64,000 bases of DNA from Paenibacillus amylolyticus (GTDB taxonomy: Bacteria > Bacillota > Bacilli > Paenibacillales > Paenibacillaceae). Positions 16,965 through 25,050 of the stretch are shown here, piece by piece. The DNA is taken from assembly GCF_003719335.1 (NCBI RefSeq), contig NZ_RIAS01000008.1:186001-250000 (forward strand), given 5' to 3'. Numbering within the stretch: the stretch's first letter is position 1; each line of letters begins with the position of its first letter. Below the pieces are notes generated by a model. It saw only the letters and a program-made list of their open reading frames with translations. It was not told the origin of the DNA and searched no databases. Made by a program: the position numbers and the translations under genes.

Positions 16965-17342
16965 TTGGTGCACCAAACTCAAAAATGGTCCGAAACCGAG
17001 TTGGAACTGATGGAGGCGATCTGGTCTTGTACTCCTCCGGTCACTTCTTCCGAACTGTTAGACATGTTTAAGGAAAAGGGAAAAGCGTGGAAGGCACAGA
17101 CCATTTCGACGTTCCTATCCAGACTCGTGGATAAAGGAGCGCTCACTGTTACAAGACAGGGCCGAACCAACTACTATGAGCCTCTTTTACTGCCAGAAGA
17201 CTACAAACTTCAGAAAACCAAAACAGTACTCGACGGCCTCTATCAAGGCTCGGTTAAAAATCTCGTTTCAGCTATGTATGACGGGGATAAGCTTTCAGAA
17301 GAAGACATTGCCGAACTAAAACAATGGCTGTCGGAAAAGTAG
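16965..17342 (+). CDS. BlaI/MecI/CopY family transcriptional repressor
   Basis: A winged-helix repressor of about 125 residues: WSETELELMEAIWSC, SSELLDMFKEKGKAWKAQTI and the recognition helix region TISTFLSRLVDKGALTVTRQ, with an acidic C-terminal dimerisation part. In this family the M56 partner cleaves the repressor when the signal appears. It would bind the dyads just upstream and repress its own operon. The start is a TTG (16965) or GTG (16968); AAAGGAG ends seven or ten bases before, so I cannot choose firmly. It is followed directly by the M56 gene. No beta-lactamase gene lies next to it, so the target outside the pair is unknown. Confidence 0.92.
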   Translation: MVHQTQKWSETELELMEAIWSCTPPVTSSELLDMFKEKGKAWKAQTISTFLSRLVDKGALTVTRQGRTNYYEPLLLPEDYKLQKTKTVLDGLYQGSVKNLVSAMYDGDKLSEEDIAELKQWLSEK

Positions 17343-17351
17343 GTGGCGCAC

Positions 17352-18542
17352 ATGAATCTTTTTATTGATCTGCTAGTAACGTTGACGGTGGCCGGAAGCA
17401 TTGCTGCAGCTTGCATTCTTGCCTTGCGCTTTTTGTCTGTCCATCTTTTCCCCGCTTCCTGGCGTTACGGGCTGAGTAAAATGGCTTTCGTTTTTTATGT
17501 ACTGCCCCTATCGTTCGGAATGACATGGTTCTCCAGCCTGTTTCAAGCTTCAAACCAAAACCTTGAACAATCTGACTTCTTGCATGGCATGCTTGGAGGA
17601 GTGCTTACCCCAGAATGGACGATATCTTCTGCGTCGGCCTATATTTTGCTCAGTGCTTGGGGTTCGGGTGTTCTCGTATATTCAACGTGGCAGATCTATT
17701 GTTACTGCAAATTCACGCATGCGTTGAAACGTACACAAACCGAGGTAAAAGAAAATAGTGAGGCCGCCTTACTGCTCCCCATCATGAAAGAAAAGCTAGG
17801 TATTCACCAGCATGTCAACCTGGCATATAGTCCAATGTTACGAAGTCCCGTACTGGTCGGTTTAACTAAACCTACGATTTATTTACCTCAAGCGGGTACA
17901 ACTTACTTGAATATGAGTCTCGTCTATCATCATGAATTAACTCACCTTAAACATAAAGACCTGTGGATCAAGGCACTCACTCTAGCGGTCAGCGCTTTGC
18001 ACTGGTTCAATCCTCTTGTTCACCTCCTTCGCCAAGAGATTCACACATGGAGTGAATTTTCTTGTGATGAAAAGGTTGTCCAGGATATGTCCATTGAAGA
18101 TCGCAAGCGTTATGGTGAAACCATTTTAAACGTCACCGCAGGAGCGCGAAGCTTGCCTGTGCAATTTTGCTCATCCCTTTCAGGGGAGGGAAAACAATTA
18201 AAAAGGAGACTTACGATGGTGTTTGATGTCAAAAAAATGAAAAAGAAACATTGGATCATAACGATCGCATCCGTATGTTTAATTGCTGTAGCAAGTACGT
18301 CTACAGCTGTATGGGCATCGAGCCATATGCCCAAAGTAGAGCGAGGGGCCACTGAAGCCATAATTGTACCTGACTACTCCAGAGAGACTGCCAGTCGAGC
18401 CACTGAACCTAGTGCTTCTACACCTCGAGAGGAAGTCTCTGGAGCCGTAACTGTACCTGACAACTCCAGGGCGGCTACCGTTCCAGCGGCCGAGTCCAGA
18501 GCAACTGAGCTTAGAGCTTCTAGCGATACTGCAGAAAAATGA
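17352..18542 (+). CDS. BlaR1/MecR1-type M56 membrane metallopeptidase without a sensor domain
   Basis: About 396 residues. Several N-terminal membrane segments, the zinc site HELTH (194-198) and a later SEFSCDEKV glutamate mark an M56 peptidase that should cleave its partner repressor. BlaR1 proteins usually carry a C-terminal penicillin-binding sensor of about 250 residues; here the last helix (WIITIASVCLIAVAS) is followed only by a roughly 65-residue low-complexity tail with two VPDxSR repeats. The ligand, if any, is therefore unclear. The frame opens with GTG at 17343, but the ATG at 17352 is five bases after AGGTGG, which overlaps the blaI stop. Confidence 0.85.
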   Translation: MNLFIDLLVTLTVAGSIAAACILALRFLSVHLFPASWRYGLSKMAFVFYVLPLSFGMTWFSSLFQASNQNLEQSDFLHGMLGGVLTPEWTISSASAYILLSAWGSGVLVYSTWQIYCYCKFTHALKRTQTEVKENSEAALLLPIMKEKLGIHQHVNLAYSPMLRSPVLVGLTKPTIYLPQAGTTYLNMSLVYHHELTHLKHKDLWIKALTLAVSALHWFNPLVHLLRQEIHTWSEFSCDEKVVQDMSIEDRKRYGETILNVTAGARSLPVQFCSSLSGEGKQLKRRLTMVFDVKKMKKKHWIITIASVCLIAVASTSTAVWASSHMPKVERGATEAIIVPDYSRETASRATEPSASTPREEVSGAVTVPDNSRAATVPAAESRATELRASSDTAEK

Positions 18543-18586
18543 GTCTTGTCCACCCATATTTAATGTAGTGCTCACCATAAAAAGCA

Positions 18587-18627
18587 AAAAACAGGACAAA
18601 GCAGTTTCATTCCGCTTCGTCCTGTTT
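18587..18627. terminator. Bidirectional terminator between M56 and ydcF-like genes
   Basis: AAACAGGAC (18589-18597) pairs with GTCCTGTTT (18619-18627), extended inward by AAGC/GCTT. T-rich stretches flank both sides, so it can serve both convergent genes. Confidence 0.85.
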
Positions 18628-18644
18628 CTCGTTTTCTCGTTTAA

Positions 18645-19400
18645 CTATAAAAATGCCTTCACAGTGCCAAAATATTCACGAATCATATTAATCGGCTTTA
18701 AATACCCTGGTGAAGGAGCGGATATGCCGTATTCTGCAGCGTAGCCGTTTTTGGCCGCAATATATTTCGCTCTGAACATATGGTAGTCACTCGTGACAAT
18801 CATAATTTTGGGATGTTCCAGCCCGGAAGCCAGAATGATTTTTTTAGAAAAAGCCAAATTTTCCTGCGTACTTGTCGAGCGATCTTCCATGATGATCTGA
18901 GCGGGGGCAATACCCTGATCCACCAAATAATTTTTCATCGCCAGCGCCTCAGGAATGGATTCACCTGGCCCCTGTCCACCAGATACAATGACTGGCGTCA
19001 GTGGGTGACTGCGAATATAATCCAGACTGGCATCCAACCTTTGTTTCAAGGTTAGTGACAATTCGGTTCCCTTGATGCCCGACCCAAGTATGATGACATA
19101 GTCCGCTCGCTCCTCCTCCTTCGAACCAAGCTGGGTAAATACCAGGGCTTCAATAATGATAAAGGAAACGGCACCAATACCGAAAACGATCAACAACACA
19201 CGTTTCAGCCAGATGTGTTTCTCATAATCAATCCGTCTTAATATGATAAAGGTAGCCGCGAGGAGAGTAAAAAATTTCACGGCAAAGTTCCAGCCCCAAA
19301 AGATCAGAAAGAAAACCAAACACGCTAGCAGGATCAGATCCAAAATATATCCTTTATCCCGTAAAAATTTCTGTATCAGTACAGCAACACTCCTTCCCAT
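18645..19400 (-). CDS. YdcF/SanA family (DUF218) membrane protein
   Basis: A 251-residue protein with three N-terminal hydrophobic segments and a C-terminal DUF218 domain: DYVIILGSGIKGTELSLTL, a PVIVSGGQGPGESIPEA block, ILEDRST-type MEDRSTSTQENLAF, and MIVTSDYHMFRAKYI. This fold binds nucleotides or cell-wall precursors, and relatives (SanA, ElyC) affect envelope integrity; the substrate here is not known. It converges with the M56 gene. The nucleotidyltransferase-like gene lies 24 bases upstream on the same strand and probably shares the transcript. Confidence 0.88.
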   Translation of the reverse strand: MGRSVAVLIQKFLRDKGYILDLILLACLVFFLIFWGWNFAVKFFTLLAATFIILRRIDYEKHIWLKRVLLIVFGIGAVSFIIIEALVFTQLGSKEEERADYVIILGSGIKGTELSLTLKQRLDASLDYIRSHPLTPVIVSGGQGPGESIPEALAMKNYLVDQGIAPAQIIMEDRSTSTQENLAFSKKIILASGLEHPKIMIVTSDYHMFRAKYIAAKNGYAAEYGISAPSPGYLKPINMIREYFGTVKAFL

Positions 19401-19424
19401 ACATAGACATCCACACTTGTTATA

Positions 19425-19976
19425 TTATGCCCTTACAATCGTGAGCTTGGGCCAGTGCTGTTGCCAATTCTTTTTGCACACACGCTCGTTATAGTAGGCC
19501 GCATCCAGAAACGCCGGGCTTTTGCGCACAACTAATGCATACAGATCCTCCAGCCCGTAAGGGGCACATATCTTCATTTGATCGCCCTCATGTAATTGTA
19601 CACCGATGGCAGTTACTTGCTCAGGCCAAACGCGCAATGCATCTTCAGTCGAGTGATACGGCATGTCTCCGTTGCGCAGGTGCATCCTGGCCTGATTTTT
19701 AACCGACCATTTCGTGTTACCTGTTGCAGTACATAGCTCCTGCTCAAGTTCGTAATCCCGTTCCTCTCGAAGATCGGCAGCATCAAAATAGACAACATCA
19801 ATATCGCTATGCAGCTCCCGTCTGGTAAATCCATGAAGATCATCCCATATGTAATTGCGAATATAACCCGCACCGATGTAACAATCAGGCAACTCTAGCG
19901 AACGCACAAGCCGCAGATCCTGCATGATCTGCTCATGTTCTCGTAGGGCTCTAACAAGCTGTTCTTCGTATTGCAC
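19425..19976 (-). CDS. Nucleotidyltransferase family protein (PF06042-type)
   Basis: A 183-residue protein of the NTP_transf_6 kind: YIGAGYIRNYIWDDLHG at the active-site loop, HSDIDVVYFDAADL with the two acidic metal ligands, and TKWSVKNQARMHLRNGD. Such proteins look like nucleotidyltransferases, but their substrate is unknown. The start is GTG, with AGGAGGAG five bases upstream. The C terminus FLDAAYYNERVCKKNWQQHW also fits the family. It is probably the first gene of a two-gene unit with the YdcF-like gene. Confidence 0.88.
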   Translation of the reverse strand: MQYEEQLVRALREHEQIMQDLRLVRSLELPDCYIGAGYIRNYIWDDLHGFTRRELHSDIDVVYFDAADLREERDYELEQELCTATGNTKWSVKNQARMHLRNGDMPYHSTEDALRVWPEQVTAIGVQLHEGDQMKICAPYGLEDLYALVVRKSPAFLDAAYYNERVCKKNWQQHWPKLTIVRA

Positions 19977-20128
19977 AGCAACTCCTCCTTGGCCTATTCA
20001 AAACCGATATCTTCGTTCCCTTTAAAGTGTAAAAAACAGTTCAACTTATATAGGTCGTTGGGTTCTGAGTAATAAAAAGAGACTACTATCTTTCAATATA
20101 ACATGTTTCGAACCCTGGAATAAAATAA

Positions 20129-20209
20129 ACAACTCCCCTCAAGTCGTCATTTTCAAGTACATTCGAAATAAATGCACCCCTGAAAATCACGGTTCCTGAG
20201 CGGAGTTGT
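20129..20209. repeat. 81-base imperfect inverted repeat
   Basis: The gap 19977-20284 has no gene. It holds outer arms ACAACTCC (20129-20136) and GGAGTTGT (20202-20209), extended by CCTCA/TGAGC, and inner arms ATTTTCA and TGAAAAT. The whole would fold into a long branched hairpin. It could be a dispersed palindromic element or a structured 3' end. It shares GGTTCCTG and GAGCGGAG with the element at 26268-26314. Confidence 0.55.
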
Positions 20210-20284
20210 GATGTCATGTGATCGATATTCCTTGGTGAAGATATTTAATACTTACTATCCAAATATTTGATGCTTGCTATCCAG

Positions 20285-21130
20285 CTATTTAATCGGTATC
20301 CAAATTTGAGGCGAGTGTCCCGTCCCTCGATAGACCTCAAGTTCGGGTAGCCAAGCATGTTCGTATGCATTTGAAGGGAACCATTCACCTACAATCCGTT
20401 TCCACAGCTTTTGCATTCCCTGAGGCATGGGTTCCTCCACCTCAAACACAACCCATTTGCTGGCCGGGAACGTTAACATTGATAATCCTTCTGGCTGCTC
20501 CCCATCATACGTTGTTGCAATCCAGTACTCCATCTGTTTGTCCTCTAACTCTCCCTGATCCACACACACGCCTAGCAAACCTGGAATAACCCCATTATTC
20601 AATGCAGCTATCCGATCCTCTGTACCGCTGCTGTAGGCTTCCTCCCACATGTTACCGATCCCCTGCAAATGTTGCCCATCCACATATGAAAATCGTTGAC
20701 TGATACCTGTAATGGAAAATGGCTCTTTCTCGACAATATGATGCTTCATTGGCTCCGCTCCTTGTAAACTGACTTGAATAACGAGGCGATTATACGACTG
20801 AACTGAAGCACCTGACTTTCGAGTTTCACTTGGCGTTACACCATGTTGTCTTCGGAATGCTTTCGAAAATGATTCAGGTGTATCATATCCATACTTCATT
20901 GCCAAATCCATGATTTTACGTTCTCCTTGCAACAGTTCATGTGCCGCCAAGGTTAATCTTCTGCGCCGGATGTACTCCGCCACGGTAACGTCGGTCATCA
21001 AACCAAAGATACGTTGAAAATGAAATGCCGACATATGCGCGTGCGCTGCAATCTGTTCCACAGTCATCGGATCTAACAAATGTTCTTCTATATATTGTAT
21101 TGACTTCTGGATCGCTTCAATCCATTTCAT
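20285..21130 (-). CDS. AraC-family regulator with GyrI-like effector domain
   Basis: Residues 1-105 contain the two AraC helix-turn-helix motifs: MTVEQIAAHAHMSAFHFQRI and ALKYGY-type MDLAMKYGYDTPESFSKAF, ending GVTPSETRKSG. The remainder (HHIVEKEPFSITGISQRFSY, with GEQPEG and a terminal IWIPIK) is the GyrI/AraC effector-binding fold seen in Rob and SoxS-like drug-responsive regulators. It would bind a small hydrophobic ligand and activate promoters. It is a single gene with no obvious adjacent target; the DMT exporter, 150 bases upstream on the same strand, is a candidate. Confidence 0.92.
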   Translation of the reverse strand: MKWIEAIQKSIQYIEEHLLDPMTVEQIAAHAHMSAFHFQRIFGLMTDVTVAEYIRRRRLTLAAHELLQGERKIMDLAMKYGYDTPESFSKAFRRQHGVTPSETRKSGASVQSYNRLVIQVSLQGAEPMKHHIVEKEPFSITGISQRFSYVDGQHLQGIGNMWEEAYSSGTEDRIAALNNGVIPGLLGVCVDQGELEDKQMEYWIATTYDGEQPEGLSMLTFPASKWVVFEVEEPMPQGMQKLWKRIVGEWFPSNAYEHAWLPELEVYRGTGHSPQIWIPIK

Positions 21131-21279
21131 GTGCTAATCACTCCTTGCTCATCATGATACACGAAGAAGGGTATAGAAGCCTGTCATTTTGTGCTTTCTT
21201 ATGACCGATGTCTTTTTGCCGATTGTCTGTTGTCCAATCTCCGTTTCACGCGCTCCAACTCTAGCTTCCGAATTCTACC

Positions 21280-22137
21280 CTATCCCCACATACCAATCAG
21301 CAAGATGCCGCCAAATATAACGATGGAACAGAGAATACGTTTCATGCCCTGCTGTTCTTTTAATAACCATATCCCCAGAAAAGCCGCGAATACCGTTCCC
21401 ACTTCCCGAAGCGGGCCCAATCTGGCCATCGGAGCCTGTTCCAGTGCAAATAGAAAGAGCAGATATGATCCCGGATTCAGCAAAGCTCCAAGCAAAATCG
21501 TCAAACGATTGACCTTCCACTCCCGACGCAAACCGCCTGAAGCAAGTAGCGCTGGCGTTAATCCAGCCACAAAACCAATATTCGTAACCTCAAGCAACGC
21601 CACGGGCGAAATATGCTGCAAATTTAATTTGTCCACAAATACATAACTCGTCGTACATAATCCCACACACAAGGCCATCCAAACCGGTTTCGCCCCCTTC
21701 ACTCCAGAGCCTGCTTGTCCCTTCCTGCTCCCCACACCGCTAAGAACGACGAAACCAACAATCATACAGGCAATGCCTATCCATCCGAATCCCGACAACC
21801 TTTCTCCAAGAAAAGCAACCCCGATCAACGGCACCAGCAACGTGCTTGTACCCCGCATAATCGGATAGATCTGAGACAGGTCGCCAAGCTCATACGTCTG
21901 AGACAACAGCCAGGAATATAACGCCTGCAGTGCCATCGACACGATCAACAGTGCATAAGCTGACACGGGTAACGAATCACGAGACAATTCTACCACCAGC
22001 ACAGGCAGCAGCAATACGGTGGGAATCATCATAATCGACCATAGAAAAACACTTTTGTTCAAACTTCGTTTCGTAAACATACTCCAGACGGCATGTGCCA
22101 TTCCTGAAGCAAGCACCAGAATTAACGGTAAAATCAT
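21280..22137 (-). CDS. DMT/EamA family transporter
   Basis: A 285-residue membrane protein with ten hydrophobic segments in two five-helix halves, the EamA duplication: GMAHAVWSMFTKRSLNKS opens the first half, and YPIMRGTSTLLVPLIGVAFLGE closes it. The second half ends in AFLGIWLLKEQQGMKRI. Members of the drug/metabolite transporter superfamily usually export amino acids, nucleosides or drugs; the substrate cannot be read from sequence. It precedes the AraC/GyrI regulator on the same strand, a pairing seen with efflux genes. Confidence 0.9.
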   Translation of the reverse strand: MILPLILVLASGMAHAVWSMFTKRSLNKSVFLWSIMMIPTVLLLPVLVVELSRDSLPVSAYALLIVSMALQALYSWLLSQTYELGDLSQIYPIMRGTSTLLVPLIGVAFLGERLSGFGWIGIACMIVGFVVLSGVGSRKGQAGSGVKGAKPVWMALCVGLCTTSYVFVDKLNLQHISPVALLEVTNIGFVAGLTPALLASGGLRREWKVNRLTILLGALLNPGSYLLFLFALEQAPMARLGPLREVGTVFAAFLGIWLLKEQQGMKRILCSIVIFGGILLIGMWG

Positions 22138-22214
22138 CCTGTATACGTTCCTCTCTGTTTTCCTTGCTTATGCTTTCTGTTTCTTTGCCACACTCTAGCA
22201 CACTCTAGAATACC

Positions 22215-23174
22215 TTACGTCACAATCTCCGGTTGGTGCTCCGGCTGTTCCCTCACCACCGATCCATCTTCCAGACGAAGCCAGGTATCAAACTCCCGTT
22301 CACCTTCACACATCTGAATGACACGTCCTCCGCGCAACATCCCTTCCCTTCCATAGGTACTGTGGCCACTCGAACGCCCGTAACAAAGACGTATCCCTTG
22401 GTACTGGCCGTGAAAATCATTCACATGATCGTGTCCGCAGAACGTCCCCATTACATCCCCCATCTCCAGCAGCGCAGCAAACAACCCCGAATTGATTTGT
22501 GCACAGCAGACAGGTTCATATTTGTTGCCATAGCAAATTTGACTGTCCCACATCAGTTGATATTCCGGAATCGGGATATGGAAAAACGCCAAGGCTGGCA
22601 GCTTATCCCCGCGACTGCGGCCGGGATTAACGCGTGTGGATTCGTCCATCAGCCACCGGAGCTGACTCTGCTGAATCCAGCCATAACCGGGGATCGATTC
22701 CACGGTCGAATAACTCCCGGAATCGAGCAGATACAACACCGCTGCCGGAAGTCCATTCGCTCCGGCAATTTCCAGCGTGTAATTGCCCAACCCTGCAATA
22801 TCACGCGGCCCCGCTTCCGTCACACTATGCGCATGCTTCTGAACAACGTGCATAAGCTCTGCTGGAGTAATTCGTTGCTCGGCATCATGATTGCCAAACA
22901 CAAAAGCCCATGGAATCCCACACATCTCCACTGCCGAGACAGCATCACGAAAAGCCTGCTCCGGATGCTCACACGCTTGATTTCCCGAATCGACAGGCCC
23001 GGTGTAGATCACATCTCCTGTGAAAATAACCAGATCCGGCTGTTCCAGTTCGATGATAGATTGCATCATCCGCCGGCTTCGCAGATCTTCAGGCCGCCCG
23101 TCTTTCCAGTGTAAATCGGTAAATTGTACGATGGTAAAGGTTCCATTTTCGCGAAAAGCAAGCGGTCGTTTCAC
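22215..23174 (-). CDS. Metallophosphoesterase
   Basis: Calcineurin-like phosphoesterase of about 319 residues. The metal-binding motifs are in order: DLHW, GDVIYTGP, FGNHDAE, AFFHIPIPE and FCGHDHVND. Together they form the two-metal site of purple-acid-phosphatase-like enzymes; the substrate is unknown. The frame opens with a TTG at 23222, but the GTG at 23174 has GGGAGG eight bases upstream and is the better start. It is transcribed divergently from the DeoR regulator across a 400-base gap holding two operator-like repeats, which suggests DeoR control. Confidence 0.9.
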   Translation of the reverse strand: MKRPLAFRENGTFTIVQFTDLHWKDGRPEDLRSRRMMQSIIELEQPDLVIFTGDVIYTGPVDSGNQACEHPEQAFRDAVSAVEMCGIPWAFVFGNHDAEQRITPAELMHVVQKHAHSVTEAGPRDIAGLGNYTLEIAGANGLPAAVLYLLDSGSYSTVESIPGYGWIQQSQLRWLMDESTRVNPGRSRGDKLPALAFFHIPIPEYQLMWDSQICYGNKYEPVCCAQINSGLFAALLEMGDVMGTFCGHDHVNDFHGQYQGIRLCYGRSSGHSTYGREGMLRGGRVIQMCEGEREFDTWLRLEDGSVVREQPEHQPEIVT

Positions 23175-23370
23175 TGTGTTGTCCTCCCGAATACCACATG
23201 AATACGCGTTGAAAGCGAGCAATACGCATCATTTCATTCATGCAGTTTGGTCTATTGGTTATATGTATTGCTGATTAGTGCTTGGAATAACTATTGAAAC
23301 ATCGTCCGAATCTGTCTGCACCAGTAAAACCCGTCATAGCTCGGCAAGTTGAGTTCACTTCTATTTTAGA

Positions 23371-23395
23371 TGTGGTTTGTTGTGGTTTTTAGTTG
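23371..23395 (+). promoter_or_regulatory. Putative DeoR-family operator, site A
   Basis: A 25-base G/T-rich element beginning TGTGGTTTGTTG. It matches site B (23502-23526, opposite strand) at 21 of 25 positions. It lies about 200 bases before the phosphoesterase start. Confidence 0.55.
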
Positions 23396-23474
23396 TTTCA
23401 TATGATGATATCGCCACATCTATCGTCTGTCAACACTTCCTTGATATCTAAATATTCATATTTACCAAATGAAA

Positions 23475-23503
23475 TTGACAAGTGGTTTTCACCAACTTAA
23501 ACT
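23475..23503 (+). promoter_or_regulatory. Probable sigma-A promoter of the DeoR gene
   Basis: TTGACA (23475-23480) and TAAACT (23498-23503) with a 17-base spacer, about 70 bases before the start codon. Confidence 0.65.
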
Positions 23504-23526
23504 ATTAAAAACAACAACAATCCACA
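23502..23526 (-). promoter_or_regulatory. Putative DeoR-family operator, site B
   Basis: On the minus strand it begins TGTGGATTGTTG and matches site A at 21 of 25 bases. It covers the end of the -10 element and the expected transcription start of the regulator, a position that fits autorepression, and together with site A could allow looping. Confidence 0.55.
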
Positions 23527-23572
23527 CAAAGACCAAACTTCTATATATAGAACATACGGAGGCGGAATTGGA

Positions 23573-24343
23573 ATGTCATTAACATATGAAGAGCGTAAAC
23601 ATACGATCCTTGCCCAGCTTGCCACACAGGGCAAAGTTCAGGTACAAACGTTGGCTCAGCTATTTCAGGTGTCCACAGAAACCATAAGGCGGGATCTGGA
23701 TCGGCTGGAGAAGGAAGGTGAGTTGCGTAAAGTGTACGGGGGCGCTGTACGTGTCCGCTCAGGTATGATTGAAGCGCCCTTCCAAAAGCGCTCACAGCTG
23801 CAAGTTCAAGAAAAGCAGGCTATTGCTGCCGCGGCAGCTTCCTTGATTGAAGACGGCGAAACCATCATGCTGGACAACGGCACAACGACACTCGAAATTA
23901 TGCGTCAATTGAAGCATCGCTCCCACGTAACGGTGATTACGAATTCGGTCCCGATCCTGACTGTTGCCCTCGAATCTTTTGCAGGTAAAATCATTTTTGC
24001 CGGAGGTGAGATCCACACTGCTGTTCAAGCCGCCACTGGGCCTGGAGCACATGAGATACTTGACCAGTTCAAAGTGAATAAAGCGTTCATTTCGGCTGGA
24101 GGTGTTTCCTTCACCGATGGAATTACGGATTATGTACTGGAGGAAGCCCTGATCTCGCGTAAAATGATGGAACGAGCCGAGGAAGCCATCCTGGTGGCGG
24201 ATCATACCAAGTTTGGACGCTCCACGTTTGCCAGAATTGCACCTACCGAGCACATATCCATGGTGATTACGGACTCTAGCTGCCCTGCCGAATGGATTGA
24301 AAACTTTGGGCGGCTGGAGATTGAAACGGTCGTTTCGGATTGA
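23573..24343 (+). CDS. DeoR/GlpR family transcriptional regulator
   Basis: A 256-residue repressor. Residues 6-60 hold the DeoR helix-turn-helix (VQTLAQLFQVSTETIRRDLD followed by RLEKEGELRKVYGGAV). The C-terminal DeoRC sugar-phosphate-binding domain follows, with LDNGTTTLEIMRQL, TNSVPILTVAL and the VADHTKFGRSTFARI signature. Effectors in this family are usually phosphorylated sugars. It is divergent from the metallophosphoesterase, with a clear promoter and paired operator-like sites between. No sugar kinase or PTS gene is adjacent, so the inducer is not evident. Confidence 0.95.
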   Translation: MSLTYEERKHTILAQLATQGKVQVQTLAQLFQVSTETIRRDLDRLEKEGELRKVYGGAVRVRSGMIEAPFQKRSQLQVQEKQAIAAAAASLIEDGETIMLDNGTTTLEIMRQLKHRSHVTVITNSVPILTVALESFAGKIIFAGGEIHTAVQAATGPGAHEILDQFKVNKAFISAGGVSFTDGITDYVLEEALISRKMMERAEEAILVADHTKFGRSTFARIAPTEHISMVITDSSCPAEWIENFGRLEIETVVSD

Positions 24344-24372
24344 CATGGATATGCATGTTCTATATTTTGGAT

Positions 24373-24388
24373 ATAATGCTCATTCTAT
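24373..24388 (+). promoter_or_regulatory. TetR-type operator overlapping the -10 of the tetR gene
   Basis: ATAATGCTCATTCTAT overlaps a perfect TATAAT (24372-24377). The same element, with two changes, recurs before the MFS gene. Confidence 0.6.
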
Positions 24389-24424
24389 TTTTACTAAAAA
24401 ATGGGTGAAAGGAGTGGCCTAGCG

Positions 24425-24961
24425 ATGATGAGCAGCAAAAAGGAAATGCTTCTGAACGTGTCCGAGCACCTGTTCTATCTGCATGGCTTTCATGCCATTG
24501 GCTTAAAACGGATCATTACCGATGCTGACGTGGCCATCATGACGTTATACAATCACTTTGCGTCCAAGGAAGACCTGATTGTCGAGGTGCTTCTGCGCCG
24601 CGAACAGCGCTATCTGGAGCAACTGCGTTTGTATGCAGATAACAAGGCACAGTCCGTCTTCCTCAATCTGGCTGAGGGTCATGCCAAGTGGCTGATGGAG
24701 CATGAAGCCAGGGGATGTCTTTTTTTACGAGCGAAGGAAGAATTCGGGGCTGATCCAAACCATATTATTGTACAAACCGTTAATGGGCACAAAAAACACC
24801 TCATAACCCTGATAAAAAAAAGTGATCCCGAAGCAAATGATCGGAGCATCATGCAATTTATGCTGTTGTTAGAGGGTTCGACGGCTCTGGCGGAAACGCA
24901 AAATGTAAAAGAGGTCTGCCGGGAACTGATTCACATGACTCAAAATAGTTTCAAATCATAA
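24425..24961 (+). CDS. TetR/AcrR family transcriptional regulator
   Basis: About 179 residues. The N-terminal helix-turn-helix is SEHLFYLHGFHAIGLKRIIT and ADVAIMTLYNHFASKEDLIV, the canonical TetR pattern; the C-terminal ligand domain includes AKWLMEHEARGCLFLRAKEE. The open frame begins at 24401, but AAAGGAG lies ten bases before the ATG at 24425, which I use. A terminator separates it from the MFS gene, yet both carry the same 16-base operator on their -10 elements, so it probably represses itself and the exporter until the exported compound binds. Confidence 0.93.
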   Translation: MMSSKKEMLLNVSEHLFYLHGFHAIGLKRIITDADVAIMTLYNHFASKEDLIVEVLLRREQRYLEQLRLYADNKAQSVFLNLAEGHAKWLMEHEARGCLFLRAKEEFGADPNHIIVQTVNGHKKHLITLIKKSDPEANDRSIMQFMLLLEGSTALAETQNVKEVCRELIHMTQNSFKS

Positions 24962-24969
24962 CACAAAGG

Positions 24970-25002
24970 GTGAGTTCATATTTCAACTCACTTTTTTATT
25001 TT
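24970..25002 (+). terminator. Terminator between tetR and MFS genes
   Basis: GTGAGTT (24970-24976) pairs with AACTCAC (24985-24991), followed by TTTTTTATTTT. It makes the MFS gene depend largely on its own promoter. Confidence 0.85.
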
Positions 25003-25012
25003 CACAAGAAAT

Positions 25013-25028
25013 ATAATGATCGTTCTAT
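25013..25028 (+). promoter_or_regulatory. TetR-type operator overlapping the -10 of the MFS gene
   Basis: ATAATGATCGTTCTAT, with the near-palindromic core AATGATCGTT (8 of 10 symmetric), overlaps TATAAT at 25012-25017. It matches 14 of 16 bases of the site before the tetR gene. Confidence 0.6.
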
Positions 25029-25050
25029 CTAAAAAAGGCGGTGAAATTGA

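Noticed and set aside
22233..23114. A 293-codon plus-strand frame
   Set aside because: It lies wholly opposite the metallophosphoesterase, which has all its catalytic motifs. The plus-strand product is His/Arg/Pro-rich and has no motif; it is a shadow of the antisense codon usage.
23792..24346. A 184-codon minus-strand frame
   Set aside because: It is antisense to the DeoR gene, which has a promoter, ribosome site and full family motifs; the antisense product has no domain.
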